51,049 nt of DNA from Immundisolibacter sp. (GCF_014359565.1 NZ_JACIZD010000016.1:1-51049); one strand, 5' to 3'; numbered from the stretch's first letter, positions 36,451 to 45,899 are shown. The notes: generated by a model from the letters alone, not told the origin. A program made the numbers and translations.

Positions 36451-37182
36451 TCAGTCCGACAGGTAGTACTCGACCGTCGACACCACCCGCACCTTCTTGA
36501 TGTGCGGGTTGTTCTTGTCCCGCGGCTCGATGCTGAACTGGCCCTGGGAGGCGCTCTTGATCTTGCCTAGTGTGCTGTGCGAGTCGGCGGCGAACTTCTG
36601 TGCCACCTGTCGGGCGTTGTCGGTGGCTTCTTCGATCATCTCCGGCTTTACCGCATTAAGCCGGGTGAACAGGTAATCGGTCTGTGACTGGTAGTCGCCG
36701 CCGGTAAAGGCGATGCCCTGCTTGCCGAGCTCGGACAGCGCGCCCATGATCGAGCGCACCGCGTCGATGTTTTCCGAGTACACGGTGACGGTCTGCTGGG
36801 CCGTGTAGCGAAACTCCGGTCTGGCATTGTTGCCGTACTGCTGGGCTGACTTGTCGGTCACGGCAGGGGCGGACGCGGTGATTTCGCCCTCGGCGACGCC
36901 GTGTTCGACCAGAAACGTTCTGACCCGGGCCGTGTTGTCCTCGGTCACGGCGTACAGGGCCTGCAGATCGTTGCCGGCGGCGGTGAACTGTATCGGCCAG
37001 ATCACGACATCGGCCGGATATTCCCGCTCCGACAGTCCCTTCACCGTCACGCTGCGTTCGTACTGTTTCACCCGGATGGCCGATGTCCCGAGCAGGTAGC
37101 CCAGGGAACTCAGGCCGAGAAAGATGAACACGCCCAGCAGCAGGGCGCCGAGTCTGTCGTTGCGCAGCATGGTGTTGCCCAT
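36451..37182 (-). CDS. SIMPL-domain (DUF541) membrane-anchored protein
   Basis: 243 residues: one N-terminal membrane segment (LGALLLGVFIFLGLSSLGYL) then a SIMPL domain with ERSVTVKGLSEREYPADVVIWP and a C-terminal VRVVSTVEYYLSD. Periplasmic or outer-face location, role unknown. The start is uncertain; ATG 37182, ATG 37170 and GTG 37206 are possible and no strong ribosome site decides. Confidence 0.85.
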   Translation of the reverse strand: MGNTMLRNDRLGALLLGVFIFLGLSSLGYLLGTSAIRVKQYERSVTVKGLSEREYPADVVIWPIQFTAAGNDLQALYAVTEDNTARVRTFLVEHGVAEGEITASAPAVTDKSAQQYGNNARPEFRYTAQQTVTVYSENIDAVRSIMGALSELGKQGIAFTGGDYQSQTDYLFTRLNAVKPEMIEEATDNARQVAQKFAADSHSTLGKIKSASQGQFSIEPRDKNNPHIKKVRVVSTVEYYLSD

Positions 37183-37383
37183 CACGGTGTCGTGTGCTCC
37201 GGACACGGGAGTCGGCAGCGTAACCCAAGGTTCATGTCAGTCGGCATGACACCGGTTCGGGTCTCGCCCGACCGGTCGTGGCGTGACGCCGAGACCGCAG
37301 GCGCATTCGGTGATTCCGCCACAGTGATGCCCCGGCACGCGCCGCGCGGCAGTATTCGCCGGGAAGCGCATCCATGCTGCGGT

Positions 37384-37989
37384 TCACGCCGCGGGTGGAC
37401 CCTCGCCGCGCGCCGCCGCCAGCAAGTGGGGGATGCGGTCGTTGCCCCAGAACAGGCGTCCGTCGAGCGCAAAGGTGGGCACGCCGAACACGCCGCCGTC
37501 GGCGGCCCGGTCGGTGGTGTCAATGAGCGCCTGCTTGATGCCGGGGTCGGCAATCTGCGCCCTGGCCCAGGTTTCCGGCAGCCCGCAGGCGCCGGCGACA
37601 TCCAGCACCACCTGCGCCTGCTGCAGGTCGCGTCCCTGTGACCAGGCGGCGTCGGCCAGGTGGCGGGCCAGCACCGCGCGCCGGGCGGGGTCGGTCACCG
37701 CCAGGCACAGGCGCAGGCCGTGCAGCGGGTTGAACGGGTGCGCCGGCGGGCCCGTGAAGGGCAGGCCGCGCTCGGCGGCGCGCCAGCGGATGTCGTCGAA
37801 GATCTGCGCGCGCTTGCCCGGCACTTCCACCGGCGCCGGCTGGCCGTGGCGCTTGAGGATGGCGCCGAAGGCGACCGGCGTGACGATCACGGCGCGGCCG
37901 GTGGCCTGCTGGATGGCGTCTACGGCGTGCAGCGCCAGCCAGGCGTAGGGGCTGACCAGATCGAAGTACAGCGTGATGGGCGTGGCCAT
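37384..37989 (-). CDS. 2-Hydroxychromene-2-carboxylate isomerase family protein (DsbA fold, GST kappa-like)
   Basis: 201 residues: LYFDLVSPYAWLA at the N-terminus, PHPFN-type loop (AHPFNPLHGLR) and GVFGVPTFALDGRLFWGNDR at the end. The family includes NahD, which isomerises the chromene intermediate of naphthalene degradation with glutathione. It fits the aromatic-degradation profile, though homologues act on many substrates. Starts a leftward group of small genes. Confidence 0.88.
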   Translation of the reverse strand: MATPITLYFDLVSPYAWLALHAVDAIQQATGRAVIVTPVAFGAILKRHGQPAPVEVPGKRAQIFDDIRWRAAERGLPFTGPPAHPFNPLHGLRLCLAVTDPARRAVLARHLADAAWSQGRDLQQAQVVLDVAGACGLPETWARAQIADPGIKQALIDTTDRAADGGVFGVPTFALDGRLFWGNDRIPHLLAAARGEGPPAA

Positions 37990-38013
37990 GACTTGCTCCT
38001 CGGTGACGCAGCG

Positions 38014-38505
38014 TCAGTACGCGGTGCCGTCCTTGCGGGTGAAGCGCCAGCCGGCGCCGGTGAGTTCGGCGGCCAGGTCGTCGTCCGGGTAGGTCACCCG
38101 GTCGCCCGGCGTGCGGTCGCCCACTTCCAGGTACAGCACCTCGGCAGCGCTGCGGTTGATCAGCTGATGGGCGTCGCCGCTGCCGGCCGCAAAACCGGCG
38201 CACATGCCGGGCTCCAGCAGGGTCTCGCCGGCGTCGGTGACCAGTGTCGGGCAGCCCGCCAGCACGTAGATGAACTCGTCCTGCGCGGTGTGGGCATGGC
38301 GCAAGGCCGAGATGGCGCCCGGCGCCAGGCGGGTCAGGTTGACGCCGAAATTGCCCAGCCCGAACACGGCACCGAGTGCACGCTTCTCGCGCCCGGCCAG
38401 CGCCGCCTCCACTTGCGCCACGACGGCATCCGGATAGGCAGAGACGCGGCGGCGGGGCGGGCAGTCGGCGGCGCGCACGGCAATCGGCGGTTTGGGGTCG
38501 GGCAT
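38014..38505 (-). CDS. Cupin-domain protein
   Basis: 163 residues with a single cupin barrel: SALRHAHTAQDEFIYVLAG (metal-binding His/His/Glu) and a second motif around GSGDAHQLINRS. The C-terminal GDRVTYPDDDLAAEL resembles cupins annotated as sugar or aromatic-acid handling proteins. Substrate unknown. It lies 24 bp upstream of the isomerase gene in the same orientation. Confidence 0.85.
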   Translation of the reverse strand: MPDPKPPIAVRAADCPPRRRVSAYPDAVVAQVEAALAGREKRALGAVFGLGNFGVNLTRLAPGAISALRHAHTAQDEFIYVLAGCPTLVTDAGETLLEPGMCAGFAAGSGDAHQLINRSAAEVLYLEVGDRTPGDRVTYPDDDLAAELTGAGWRFTRKDGTAY

Positions 38506-38520
38506 GGGATTTCCCCCCGG

Positions 38521-38877
38521 TCAGGCGGCGTAATGGGCGGCGGCCTGGATGACCTGGCCATCGGGCCCGAACTCGAACCACTCCGCCGCCGGGCCGCGGG
38601 CGCCCTGGTAATGCAGCAGCAGGCTGTCGACGCCAACAAAGACGTCGATCAGCGTGAACCGCAGATCCGGCAGGCGGCGCAGCGCTTCGGACCAGTAGGC
38701 GCCCACCGCGGACTTGCCGCTGAGCCGGCCGGATGGCACGCCGGCGAGCTGCGCGATCAGCGGCGAGCTCATGGTGAAGTCGTCGGCGTAGTGGGACAGG
38801 ATGGCGTCCAGATCGTGCCGGTTCCAGGCGTCGATCCAGTCGGCAGCGAAGCGGTGGGCGAAGTCGGGGTCGAGCAC
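38521..38877 (-). CDS. SnoaL-like / NTF2-fold protein
   Basis: 118 residues with the fold signature WIDAWNRHDLDAILSHYADDF near the start and WFEFGPDGQVIQAAAHYA at the end. Such proteins are small isomerases, cyclases, or ligand binders. A relative lies at 39327-39725; the start motifs WNRHDLDA(I/V)L match closely, so they are paralogues. Confidence 0.85.
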   Translation of the reverse strand: MLDPDFAHRFAADWIDAWNRHDLDAILSHYADDFTMSSPLIAQLAGVPSGRLSGKSAVGAYWSEALRRLPDLRFTLIDVFVGVDSLLLHYQGARGPAAEWFEFGPDGQVIQAAAHYAA

Positions 38878-38902
38878 GGCGCGGCTCCTGTGCGAATGGG
38901 TT

Positions 38903-39346
38903 TCAGGCAGCGGACGGCAACAGGGCCATCAGCGACACCAGGGCGCGGGCGCACAGGGTCTCGGTATCGCCGTCCCGGGCGTACACGTTGGCATCGCAAA
39001 CGGTCAGCGTGCGACCGGCCTTGAGCACCTGCGCCCGGCCGAAGAACGCCTGGCCGCGGGCCGGATTGAGCAGGTTGATCTTGAACTCGGTGGTCAGCAC
39101 CTGCGCCTGCGCCGGCATGAGCGAGAAGGCCGCATAGCCGGCGGCGTTGTCGGCCAGCGTACTGACCACGCCGGCGTGCAGGAAGCCGTGCTGCTGCGTC
39201 AGCCGGGGGTCGAACGCCAGCGTGATCTCGCAGCTACCCGGCTGCAGCCCGGTGAGGCGAGCGCCCAGCGTGGCCATGAACGGCTGCGCCGCGAAGCTGT
39301 CGCGCACGCGGCGCTGATAGTCGGGGTCAGGAGCGGTGAATGACAT
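38903..39346 (-). CDS. PaaI-type hot-dog thioesterase
   Basis: 147 residues: QHGFLHAGVVSTLADNAAG is the active motif region of PaaI/YdiI-type acyl-CoA thioesterases, followed by EFKINLLNPARG. It would hydrolyse an aryl- or acyl-CoA. The first 20 bp overlap the upstream SnoaL-like gene. Confidence 0.88.
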   Translation of the reverse strand: MSFTAPDPDYQRRVRDSFAAQPFMATLGARLTGLQPGSCEITLAFDPRLTQQHGFLHAGVVSTLADNAAGYAAFSLMPAQAQVLTTEFKINLLNPARGQAFFGRAQVLKAGRTLTVCDANVYARDGDTETLCARALVSLMALLPSAA

Positions 39347-39725
39347 GCGGCTTCTCCGGCGCGCGCGGCGCCAGTGGATGGATGGCGGTGTGGCTCAGCA
39401 GGCCGTTCGGCCGGAAACGAAAGGTCTGCGCATGCAGCCGGCCGCCGCTGCGGTACAGCAGGACCATGCTGTCGGTGCCGGTCAGGGTGGCGGTTGCCGC
39501 CAGCTGCAGGCGCGGCGCCACGGTGAGCGAGGCGGCGGTCAGTGCCCGTGCCCACCAGGCAGCCACTGCGGTCTTGCCGCGCAGGCGGCTGCCTGGTGCC
39601 GGCAGGCGCGGAGCGGTCAGCTCGATGTCGTCCGCGCAGTGGGCCAGCACGGCGTCCAGATCGTGCCGGTTCCAGGCGCCGATCCAGGCGACGGCGAAGT
39701 GCCGGGCAAAGCCGGTGGTGATCAT
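39327..39725 (-). CDS. SnoaL-like / NTF2-fold protein
   Basis: 132 residues: AWIGAWNRHDLDAVLAHCADDIE, LRGKTAVAAWW, FRFRPNGLLSHTA. Same fold as the gene at 38521-38877 and a paralogue of it, with a longer, basic C-terminal tail. Overlaps the DinB-type gene by 4 bp (ATGA) and the thioesterase by 20 bp, so the group is tightly coupled. Confidence 0.82.
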   Translation of the reverse strand: MITTGFARHFAVAWIGAWNRHDLDAVLAHCADDIELTAPRLPAPGSRLRGKTAVAAWWARALTAASLTVAPRLQLAATATLTGTDSMVLLYRSGGRLHAQTFRFRPNGLLSHTAIHPLAPRAPEKPHVIHRS

Positions 39726-40243
39726 GTGCTGGCCTCGTCCACATGGGCCACGCCCGGCATCCAAACCAGATCGATGTCGCCGTAGTCGACGCCCAGGCGG
39801 CTCAGCAGCGCCGTCAGCTGCCCGCGGTGGTGAATCTGGTGGTTGAACAGATGCGTCAGGGCAGTCCACCGCGGCAGGGTCATGACCTTGCCGGTCACCA
39901 CGCTGGTGTAGCGCACCGGCTGCATCAGGTCGGTTTCCCGGCAGGTCTGCAGGTAGTCGTGCAGCGCGGCGTCGGCTTGCGCCTGACGCCGGCGCAGGGC
40001 CGGCAGGTCGGGAGCCAGCTCGGCGTCCAGCCGGCTGGCCGGTGGTGCGGTGCCGCGGATGCGCGCCTGCCACAGCAGGTCGCCCAGCAGAAGATGGTTC
40101 AACGTGCCGTGCACGGACCGGAAGAACGCGCCCAGGTCGGCCCGGTAGTCAGCAGCGCTCAGGCCGGCACAGGCGTCATACAGGCGTGTGTTGACCCAGC
40201 GGTTGTAGGCCGCGGAAAGGCGCAGTTGTGTCAGGGCGTCCAT
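39722..40243 (-). CDS. DinB-family protein
   Basis: 173 residues, four-helix bundle type: YNRWVNTRLYDA, HGTLNHLLLGDLLW, ALTHLFNHQIHHRGQL. The three histidines (GTLNH, FNHQIHHRG) are the metal triad of DinB/YfiT-like proteins, some of which are thiol-dependent transferases. Role here unknown. Confidence 0.9.
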   Translation of the reverse strand: MDALTQLRLSAAYNRWVNTRLYDACAGLSAADYRADLGAFFRSVHGTLNHLLLGDLLWQARIRGTAPPASRLDAELAPDLPALRRRQAQADAALHDYLQTCRETDLMQPVRYTSVVTGKVMTLPRWTALTHLFNHQIHHRGQLTALLSRLGVDYGDIDLVWMPGVAHVDEAST

Positions 40244-40288
40244 GCGGTCTCCTGGTTGGCGAAGCGAGGTCGGGCGGGCATGAGGGGC

Positions 40289-41080
40289 TTACACATGTAG
40301 CGCTCCCGAGTGGATGGTGACCGCCTGCCCGGTCAGGCGCACCCGATCCCCGGCCAGTTCCACCCCGACCACGCCGCCGCGCCGGGAGGCCTGGAAGCCA
40401 GTCAGTCGCGTGCGGCCGAGGCGCGCGCACCAGTAAGGCGCCAGTACACAGTGCGCGGAGCCGGTGACCGGGTCTTCCGGTAAGCCGACACCGGGAGCGA
40501 AAAAGCGCGAGACGAAATCCTGGTCCGGTCGGTCGCCCGGCGCGGTGACGATCAGCCGCTCGATACCGGCTGCCGTCAGCGCGGCGATGTCTGGCGTCAG
40601 TTGGCGCACCTGGGCGGCGTGCTCCAGCACCGCCACGTGGCCCTTCGGCCAGCGGCCGGTCCACACCGGCGAGGCGCCCAGCGCGGCGACCAGTCCCGCT
40701 GGCGCGGACGCTGGCAGCGGCGGGTCGGCTGGCAGGTCGAGCGTGATGCCCCGCCCGTGACGCGTGGCAGTGAGCGGTCCGCTGCGGGTATGAAAACGCA
40801 GCGGCCAGTCGGCGTGCCGGCGCTCGTGCCACAGCACATGGGCACTGGCCAGCGTGGCATGGCCGCACAGGTCCACCTCGACTGCTGGCGTGAACCAGCG
40901 CAGGTCCCAGTCGCCGTCGGCGCGCGGCCGCAGGAAAGCGGTCTCGGACAGGTTGAGCTCGCCGGCCAGGGCCTGCATCCAGGCAGTATCGCGCGGCGTA
41001 TCGGGCAGGCAGACGGCGGCCGGATTGCCGGCGAAGGGCCAATCGGTGAAGGCGTCGACGATGTACAGCGGTGTGGTCAT
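40289..41080 (-). CDS. PhzF-family isomerase/epimerase-like protein
   Basis: 263 residues: IVDAFTDWPFAGNPAAV, LSETAFL with the family glutamate, DLCGHATLASAHVL, and EDPVTGSAHCVLAPYW. The fold is that of PhzF and diaminopimelate epimerase. Physiological substrate of most members is unknown. Start 41080 has AAGGA. Divergent from a MocR regulator, which may control it. Confidence 0.9.
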   Translation of the reverse strand: MTTPLYIVDAFTDWPFAGNPAAVCLPDTPRDTAWMQALAGELNLSETAFLRPRADGDWDLRWFTPAVEVDLCGHATLASAHVLWHERRHADWPLRFHTRSGPLTATRHGRGITLDLPADPPLPASAPAGLVAALGASPVWTGRWPKGHVAVLEHAAQVRQLTPDIAALTAAGIERLIVTAPGDRPDQDFVSRFFAPGVGLPEDPVTGSAHCVLAPYWCARLGRTRLTGFQASRRGGVVGVELAGDRVRLTGQAVTIHSGALHV

Positions 41081-41224
41081 GGCGGTCCTTCGCAGCGGTC
41101 GGCGCACTGTACGTGCGGGGCAGGGTAGCGGTACAGATTCAAAAACAGATTATTGTTGCGGCACAGTTGTCGATGAATCACGCCTGTGCCGGTCCCGCCG
41201 GCCGCCTGCTGTACCGGAGCTGCG

Positions 41225-42649
41225 ATGGACCTGTTGTATGACCGCCTGGCCGCCGACCTGCGCGAGCACATCGAGCAGGGCGTCTATGGCGCCGGCGAGC
41301 GACTGCCCGGGGTGCGGGTGCTCAGCCGCACGCGCGGCGTCAGCGTGGCCACCGTGCTGGCCGCCTACCGGCGCCTGGAGGCCGACGCTCTGATCGAGGC
41401 GCGTGCCCGTTCCGGCTACTACGTGAGTGCGCGGCCCGCCGCCCGGGTGCCGGCGCCGGCGCGTTCGGCGCCGGCCGCGCAGCCGAGTCCGGTGACCGGA
41501 CAGGAGCTGGTGCTGAGCCTGGTCAAGGCCAGCAACGACCCGGCGGTGGTGCAGTTCGGTGCCGCCGTGCCGGACCCCAGCTTCCTGCCGGTGCGGGCGG
41601 TGGAACGGGCTCTGGCCCGTGCCGCCCGCCAGCACCGCAACCGGGCGGCGGCGTACGAGTTTCCGCCCGGCCTGCCGGAACTGCGGCGGCAGATTGCGCG
41701 CCGCATGTCCGCCTACGGCTGCGCCGTCGGCGCCGACGATGTCGTCATCACCAACGGCTGTCAGGAAGCACTGGTGCTGGCGCTGCGCGCCGTGACGCGG
41801 CCGGGGGACGTTGTGGCCATCGAGTCGCCGACGTTTTACGGCTCGTTGCAGGCGCTCGATTCCCTGCAACTGGAAGCGCTGGAGATCCCCACCGACCCGG
41901 TGGACGGCCTGTCGCTGGAGGCCCTGCAGCTGGCGCTGGACCGCTGGCCGGTGCGCGCCTGCATCGCCACGCCGAACTTCAGCAACCCGCTGGGGTACTG
42001 CATGTCCGAGGCGCGCAAGCGGCGCCTGCTGACGCTGCTCGGCGCCCGCGGCGTGCCGCTGATCGAGGACGACATCTACGGCGATCTGGGCTTCGGCCCG
42101 CGCCGGCCGCCGCCGTGTCTGGCGCTCAGCGCGGGGACCGGCGCCGAGGTGCTGTACTGCGCGTCGTTCTCCAAGACCCTGTCGCCGGGGCTGCGCGTGG
42201 GTTGGCTGGTGCCGGGGGGGCACCAGGCGCGGGTGGAATACCTCAAGTACGTTCTGAACATGGCCAGCCCGACGGTGCCGCAGCTGGCGCTGGCGGACGT
42301 GCTGCACAGCGGCGGCTACGAGCGCCACCTGCGCGCGGTGCGCGGCGACTATGCGCGTGCCGTGGGCCGGATGATCGAGGCGGTGACGCGGCATTTCCCG
42401 GCCGGCACGCGCATCACCCAGCCGGCCGGCGGTTTCGTGATCTGGGTGGAACTGGCGCCGCGGGTGGACAGCCTCAAGCTGGCAAAGCTGGCCCGCGCCG
42501 AGGGCGTCAGCATCGCGCCCGGGCCGATCTTCTCGGCCACCCAGAAGTATCGGAACTTCATGCGTCTGTCGTGCGCCTGCCGCTGGGACGGCCGCGTCGA
42601 GGCGGCCGTGGGGCGGCTGGCGCGCCTGCTGGACGCCGCCGCCGGCTAG
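41225..42649 (+). CDS. MocR-type GntR transcription regulator with aminotransferase domain
   Basis: 474 residues. N-terminal GntR winged helix (about 1-75; LPGVRVLSRTRGVSVATV), a Pro/Ala-rich linker, then a class I aminotransferase domain with the PLP lysine in ASFSKTLSPGLRVGW. MocR proteins sense PLP or amino compounds and often regulate the divergent gene, here the PhzF-type gene 144 bp away. Its stop abuts that of the nifO gene on the other strand. Confidence 0.92.
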   Translation: MDLLYDRLAADLREHIEQGVYGAGERLPGVRVLSRTRGVSVATVLAAYRRLEADALIEARARSGYYVSARPAARVPAPARSAPAAQPSPVTGQELVLSLVKASNDPAVVQFGAAVPDPSFLPVRAVERALARAARQHRNRAAAYEFPPGLPELRRQIARRMSAYGCAVGADDVVITNGCQEALVLALRAVTRPGDVVAIESPTFYGSLQALDSLQLEALEIPTDPVDGLSLEALQLALDRWPVRACIATPNFSNPLGYCMSEARKRRLLTLLGARGVPLIEDDIYGDLGFGPRRPPPCLALSAGTGAEVLYCASFSKTLSPGLRVGWLVPGGHQARVEYLKYVLNMASPTVPQLALADVLHSGGYERHLRAVRGDYARAVGRMIEAVTRHFPAGTRITQPAGGFVIWVELAPRVDSLKLAKLARAEGVSIAPGPIFSATQKYRNFMRLSCACRWDGRVEAAVGRLARLLDAAAG

Positions 42650-43036
42650 CTAGCGCCGCGAGCAGCCGTCCGGCGCGGCGCTGGCGAAGCGCACGCCGAT
42701 CTGCCGTTCGAGTTCCGCCGCGTCGAAGCCGACCGTGCGCCAGCCAGCCACCTCGATCAGCGGGCGGCGTATCAGCAGCGGTTCGGCCAGCAGCAGGGCC
42801 AGCGCCGTGGTCGCGTCCAGGTCGTCCGGACGGACCGCGCCGGATTTGACCCGCGGCGCGGCGCGGTTGAACCACTGCGCCACCGGCCGGTCGCCGAAGA
42901 AAGCCCGCAGACGCTCAGTGGTCCACGGTTCGCGCAGCAGGTCGTGGGCGAGCACCTGGCAGCCGGCGGCTTCGAGCAGGCGCTTCTGGCGGGTGTTGTT
43001 GGCACAGCCCGGCTTCTCGTAGAAGTTCACGCGCAT
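42650..43036 (-). CDS. nifO: Nitrogenase-associated ArsC/Spx-family protein (NifO type)
   Basis: 128 residues with a thioredoxin-like ArsC fold: MRVNFYEKPGCANNTRQKRL, LLREPWTTERLRAFFG, RRPLIEVAGWRTVGFD. The FYEKPGCxNN start is that of the nitrogenase-associated NifO family, linked to molybdenum or nitrate effects in Azotobacter. The start overlaps the draG end by 10 bp. Confidence 0.9.
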   Translation of the reverse strand: MRVNFYEKPGCANNTRQKRLLEAAGCQVLAHDLLREPWTTERLRAFFGDRPVAQWFNRAAPRVKSGAVRPDDLDATTALALLLAEPLLIRRPLIEVAGWRTVGFDAAELERQIGVRFASAAPDGCSRR

Positions 43037-43947
43037 CCGATCGTGTCCTGAAGGCGCTCACGGGCGATCCTCAGCAGGCCCTGCACCTGCGCCTCGATGG
43101 CGGTTCTGACCGGTGCTTCGAGACGCCCCAGCCAGCGGCGCGGGATGGCCCCGACGCCGTAGGTGGCGCCGGCCAGCATGCCGGCCAGCGCGCCGGTGGT
43201 ATCGGCATCCTCGCCGCGGTTGACCACGTCGATCAGGCAGCGCTCGAAGCTGTCGGTGCGAAAGTAGCCGTGCAGTACCGTTTGTACGGTTTCCACCACC
43301 AGGGTACTGGCGCGGCCGGGGTAGGGCCGGAAGTTGAACTGCCCCCAGGCGGCGATCAGGCGGTTGGCCTCGGCCCGGCAGGCCTTGTGGCCGCCGCCCA
43401 GCAGCAGCGCCTGCAGCATGCGCCCGAAGGCCACGGCGGCGGCGTCCGACAGCGGGTGGTTGTGCGTGAGGTGGCACTGGGCGAGGGTCCAGTGCTCCAG
43501 CGCGGCGTGGTCGCCCAGGCTGGCCAGCGCCACCGGCAGGTTGCGCACGGCGGCGCCGTTGCCTGGATCGCCGGCACTGGGCGGCGCGCTCAGGCTGCGG
43601 TCGCCAAGATAGCGCCGCAGACCGCGCCGGCATGTGTGGTCGACATCCACCGGCGTGCCGACCAGCCAGGCGGCGAGCGCCTCGGCCGCGGCACGTGGAT
43701 CGAAGCCCCCACCGTCGATGATGCTGGCGCCCAGCGCCAGGCACATCTCGGTGTCGTCGGTCACCTGGCCGGGGCGCAGCTTCAGCCAGCCGCCGCCGCG
43801 CAGGTTGTGATGCACGCCGAAGCTGGCGGCGATCTCGGCCACGCTCATGAACTCCACGGTGGCGCCCAGCGCATCCCCGACCGCGAAGCCCAGGTAGGCA
43901 CCCAGCGCGCGGCGCTCGATGTCCGCCCAGTCGAACGATTCAGCCAC
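43027..43947 (-). CDS. draG: DraG, ADP-ribosyl-[dinitrogenase reductase] hydrolase
   Basis: 306 residues: YLGFAVGDALGATVEFM, the metal-binding QVTDDTEMCLALG, and a C-terminal NRGEDADTTGALAGMLAGA with the second set of metal-binding acidic residues. It removes ADP-ribose from the NifH arginine (R102 here) to reactivate nitrogenase. Its partner draT is not next to it or elsewhere in the window. The start is a GTG at 43947 with a weak ribosome site. Located between the receiver-like gene and nifO, leftward. Confidence 0.92.
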   Translation of the reverse strand: MAESFDWADIERRALGAYLGFAVGDALGATVEFMSVAEIAASFGVHHNLRGGGWLKLRPGQVTDDTEMCLALGASIIDGGGFDPRAAAEALAAWLVGTPVDVDHTCRRGLRRYLGDRSLSAPPSAGDPGNGAAVRNLPVALASLGDHAALEHWTLAQCHLTHNHPLSDAAAVAFGRMLQALLLGGGHKACRAEANRLIAAWGQFNFRPYPGRASTLVVETVQTVLHGYFRTDSFERCLIDVVNRGEDADTTGALAGMLAGATYGVGAIPRRWLGRLEAPVRTAIEAQVQGLLRIARERLQDTIGCA

Positions 43948-44073
43948 GGGCGATCCATGGCCGATGTCCGACAGTCATGAAACGGGGCGCGCCCTGTGCG
44001 AGCAGGCCGGGCGCCATTGCGCAGGTTTTCGCCGTGCCGGGGAGGCCCGCCGCGGCAGCGCGGCAGGCGCCCG

Positions 44074-44487
44074 TCAACGCACGGCAACCGGAATGTGCAG
44101 TTCCGTGCGCCGGCCGAGCTGGCGGTCCACCGCCCGGCGCACGGTCTCCACCGTCAGCGGTTTCCACAGCACCCCGTCGGCGCCGGCGGTGGTCGCCCAC
44201 TCGGCGGCCGTGCCCGCGTCGCGGTCGGCCACCGCCAGCAGCCGGGCACCGCCGCATTCGGTCTTGAGGGCGCTCGGCGCACCGTGCGCGGCCAGCAGGG
44301 CCACGCCGACCAGCAACAGGTCTGGCATCAGCGGCGCCGTGGCCAGTGCCGCCAGGTCGGTCAACAGGTGAGTCTCGTTCTCGTCCTGCAGCATGAATTG
44401 CAGGACCGTGGCGGTGATGTCGTCGTCGTCCACCACGAACACGCGCCGGTTCTCCACCGCGCGGGCTGCGTCTACTCCGATTTGCAT
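44074..44487 (-). CDS. Degenerate receiver-domain protein divergent from nifH
   Basis: 137 residues of a CheY-like fold: VFVVDDDDITATVLQFML at the start, a KPL lysine motif (GVLWKPLTVE) near the end. The position of the phospho-accepting aspartate (PDL-x-L-x-D) reads PDLLLVGVAL, with Gly in its place, so ordinary phosphorylation is excluded. No output domain. Good GGAGG ribosome site before the ATG at 44487. It lies upstream of draG and nifO and diverges from nifHDK, so a role in nitrogenase control by protein contact is plausible. Confidence 0.78.
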   Translation of the reverse strand: MQIGVDAARAVENRRVFVVDDDDITATVLQFMLQDENETHLLTDLAALATAPLMPDLLLVGVALLAAHGAPSALKTECGGARLLAVADRDAGTAAEWATTAGADGVLWKPLTVETVRRAVDRQLGRRTELHIPVAVR

Positions 44488-44524
44488 GGCTTGCCTCCGC
44501 AAAGCTGTCTGTGCGGGACCTCCA

Positions 44525-44540
44525 AGCAAGATTCGAACCG
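44525..44540 (-). promoter_or_regulatory. Possible weak sigma-54 promoter of the receiver/draG/nifO unit
   Basis: Reading leftward: CGGTTC-GAATC-TTGCT. GG and GC have the correct ten-base spacing and TTGCT fits the -12 box, but the -24 box departs from TGGCAC. It lies about 40 bp before the receiver-like gene. The palindromic NifA sites at 44696-44740 are 155-200 bp upstream. Confidence 0.4.
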
Positions 44541-44695
44541 TTTCTTTTTTTGCGTACGAGCAGGGCGACGGATGCGTCATCCGTCGCAGGCATTTTCCGC
44601 GTGAGTCGGGCCCTGGCAGACAGGGGAGGGCGCAGCGACGTGTTTTGTTTGTCCGGCGTCGGGCTGGCTTTTCGATCCGCGGCAGTGCTGGCCGC

Positions 44696-44711
44696 TGTTG
44701 TGTTTGTCACA
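44696..44711. promoter_or_regulatory. NifA upstream activator site 1 of nifH
   Basis: TGT-N10-ACA (TGT TGTGTTTGTC ACA), 98 bp upstream of the nifH -24 box. Confidence 0.8.
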
Positions 44712-44724
44712 CAGCCCACCGCTG

Positions 44725-44740
44725 TGTCGCCTTTCGAACA
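44725..44740. promoter_or_regulatory. NifA upstream activator site 2 of nifH
   Basis: TGT-N10-ACA (TGT CGCCTTTCGA ACA), 29 bp from site 1, 69 bp upstream of the -24 box. Between it and the promoter lies an unusually AT-rich stretch (about 44757-44801), the usual place for an IHF-induced bend. Confidence 0.8.
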
Positions 44741-44809
44741 GCCCGCCTGGCCTTGGTTTTTATTAAAAAATAATATTCACTTCAATACGTTAATTTAAAC
44801 AATCGAGCT

Positions 44810-44825
44810 TGGCACAGCGGTTGCG
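44810..44825 (+). promoter_or_regulatory. Sigma-54 promoter of nifHDK
   Basis: TGGCAC-AGCGG-TTGCG, perfect -24/-12 element. Predicted start near 44836, leaving a leader of about 139 nt before nifH. Confidence 0.92.
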
Positions 44826-44875
44826 TTAAGACCGCCGAGGGACCAGTTTGGGCGGAAGGCGCGGTCGCAGAATAA

Positions 44876-45880
<1,005 letters not shown>

Positions 45881-45899
45881 GGCCCCAAGCAAACGGAAT

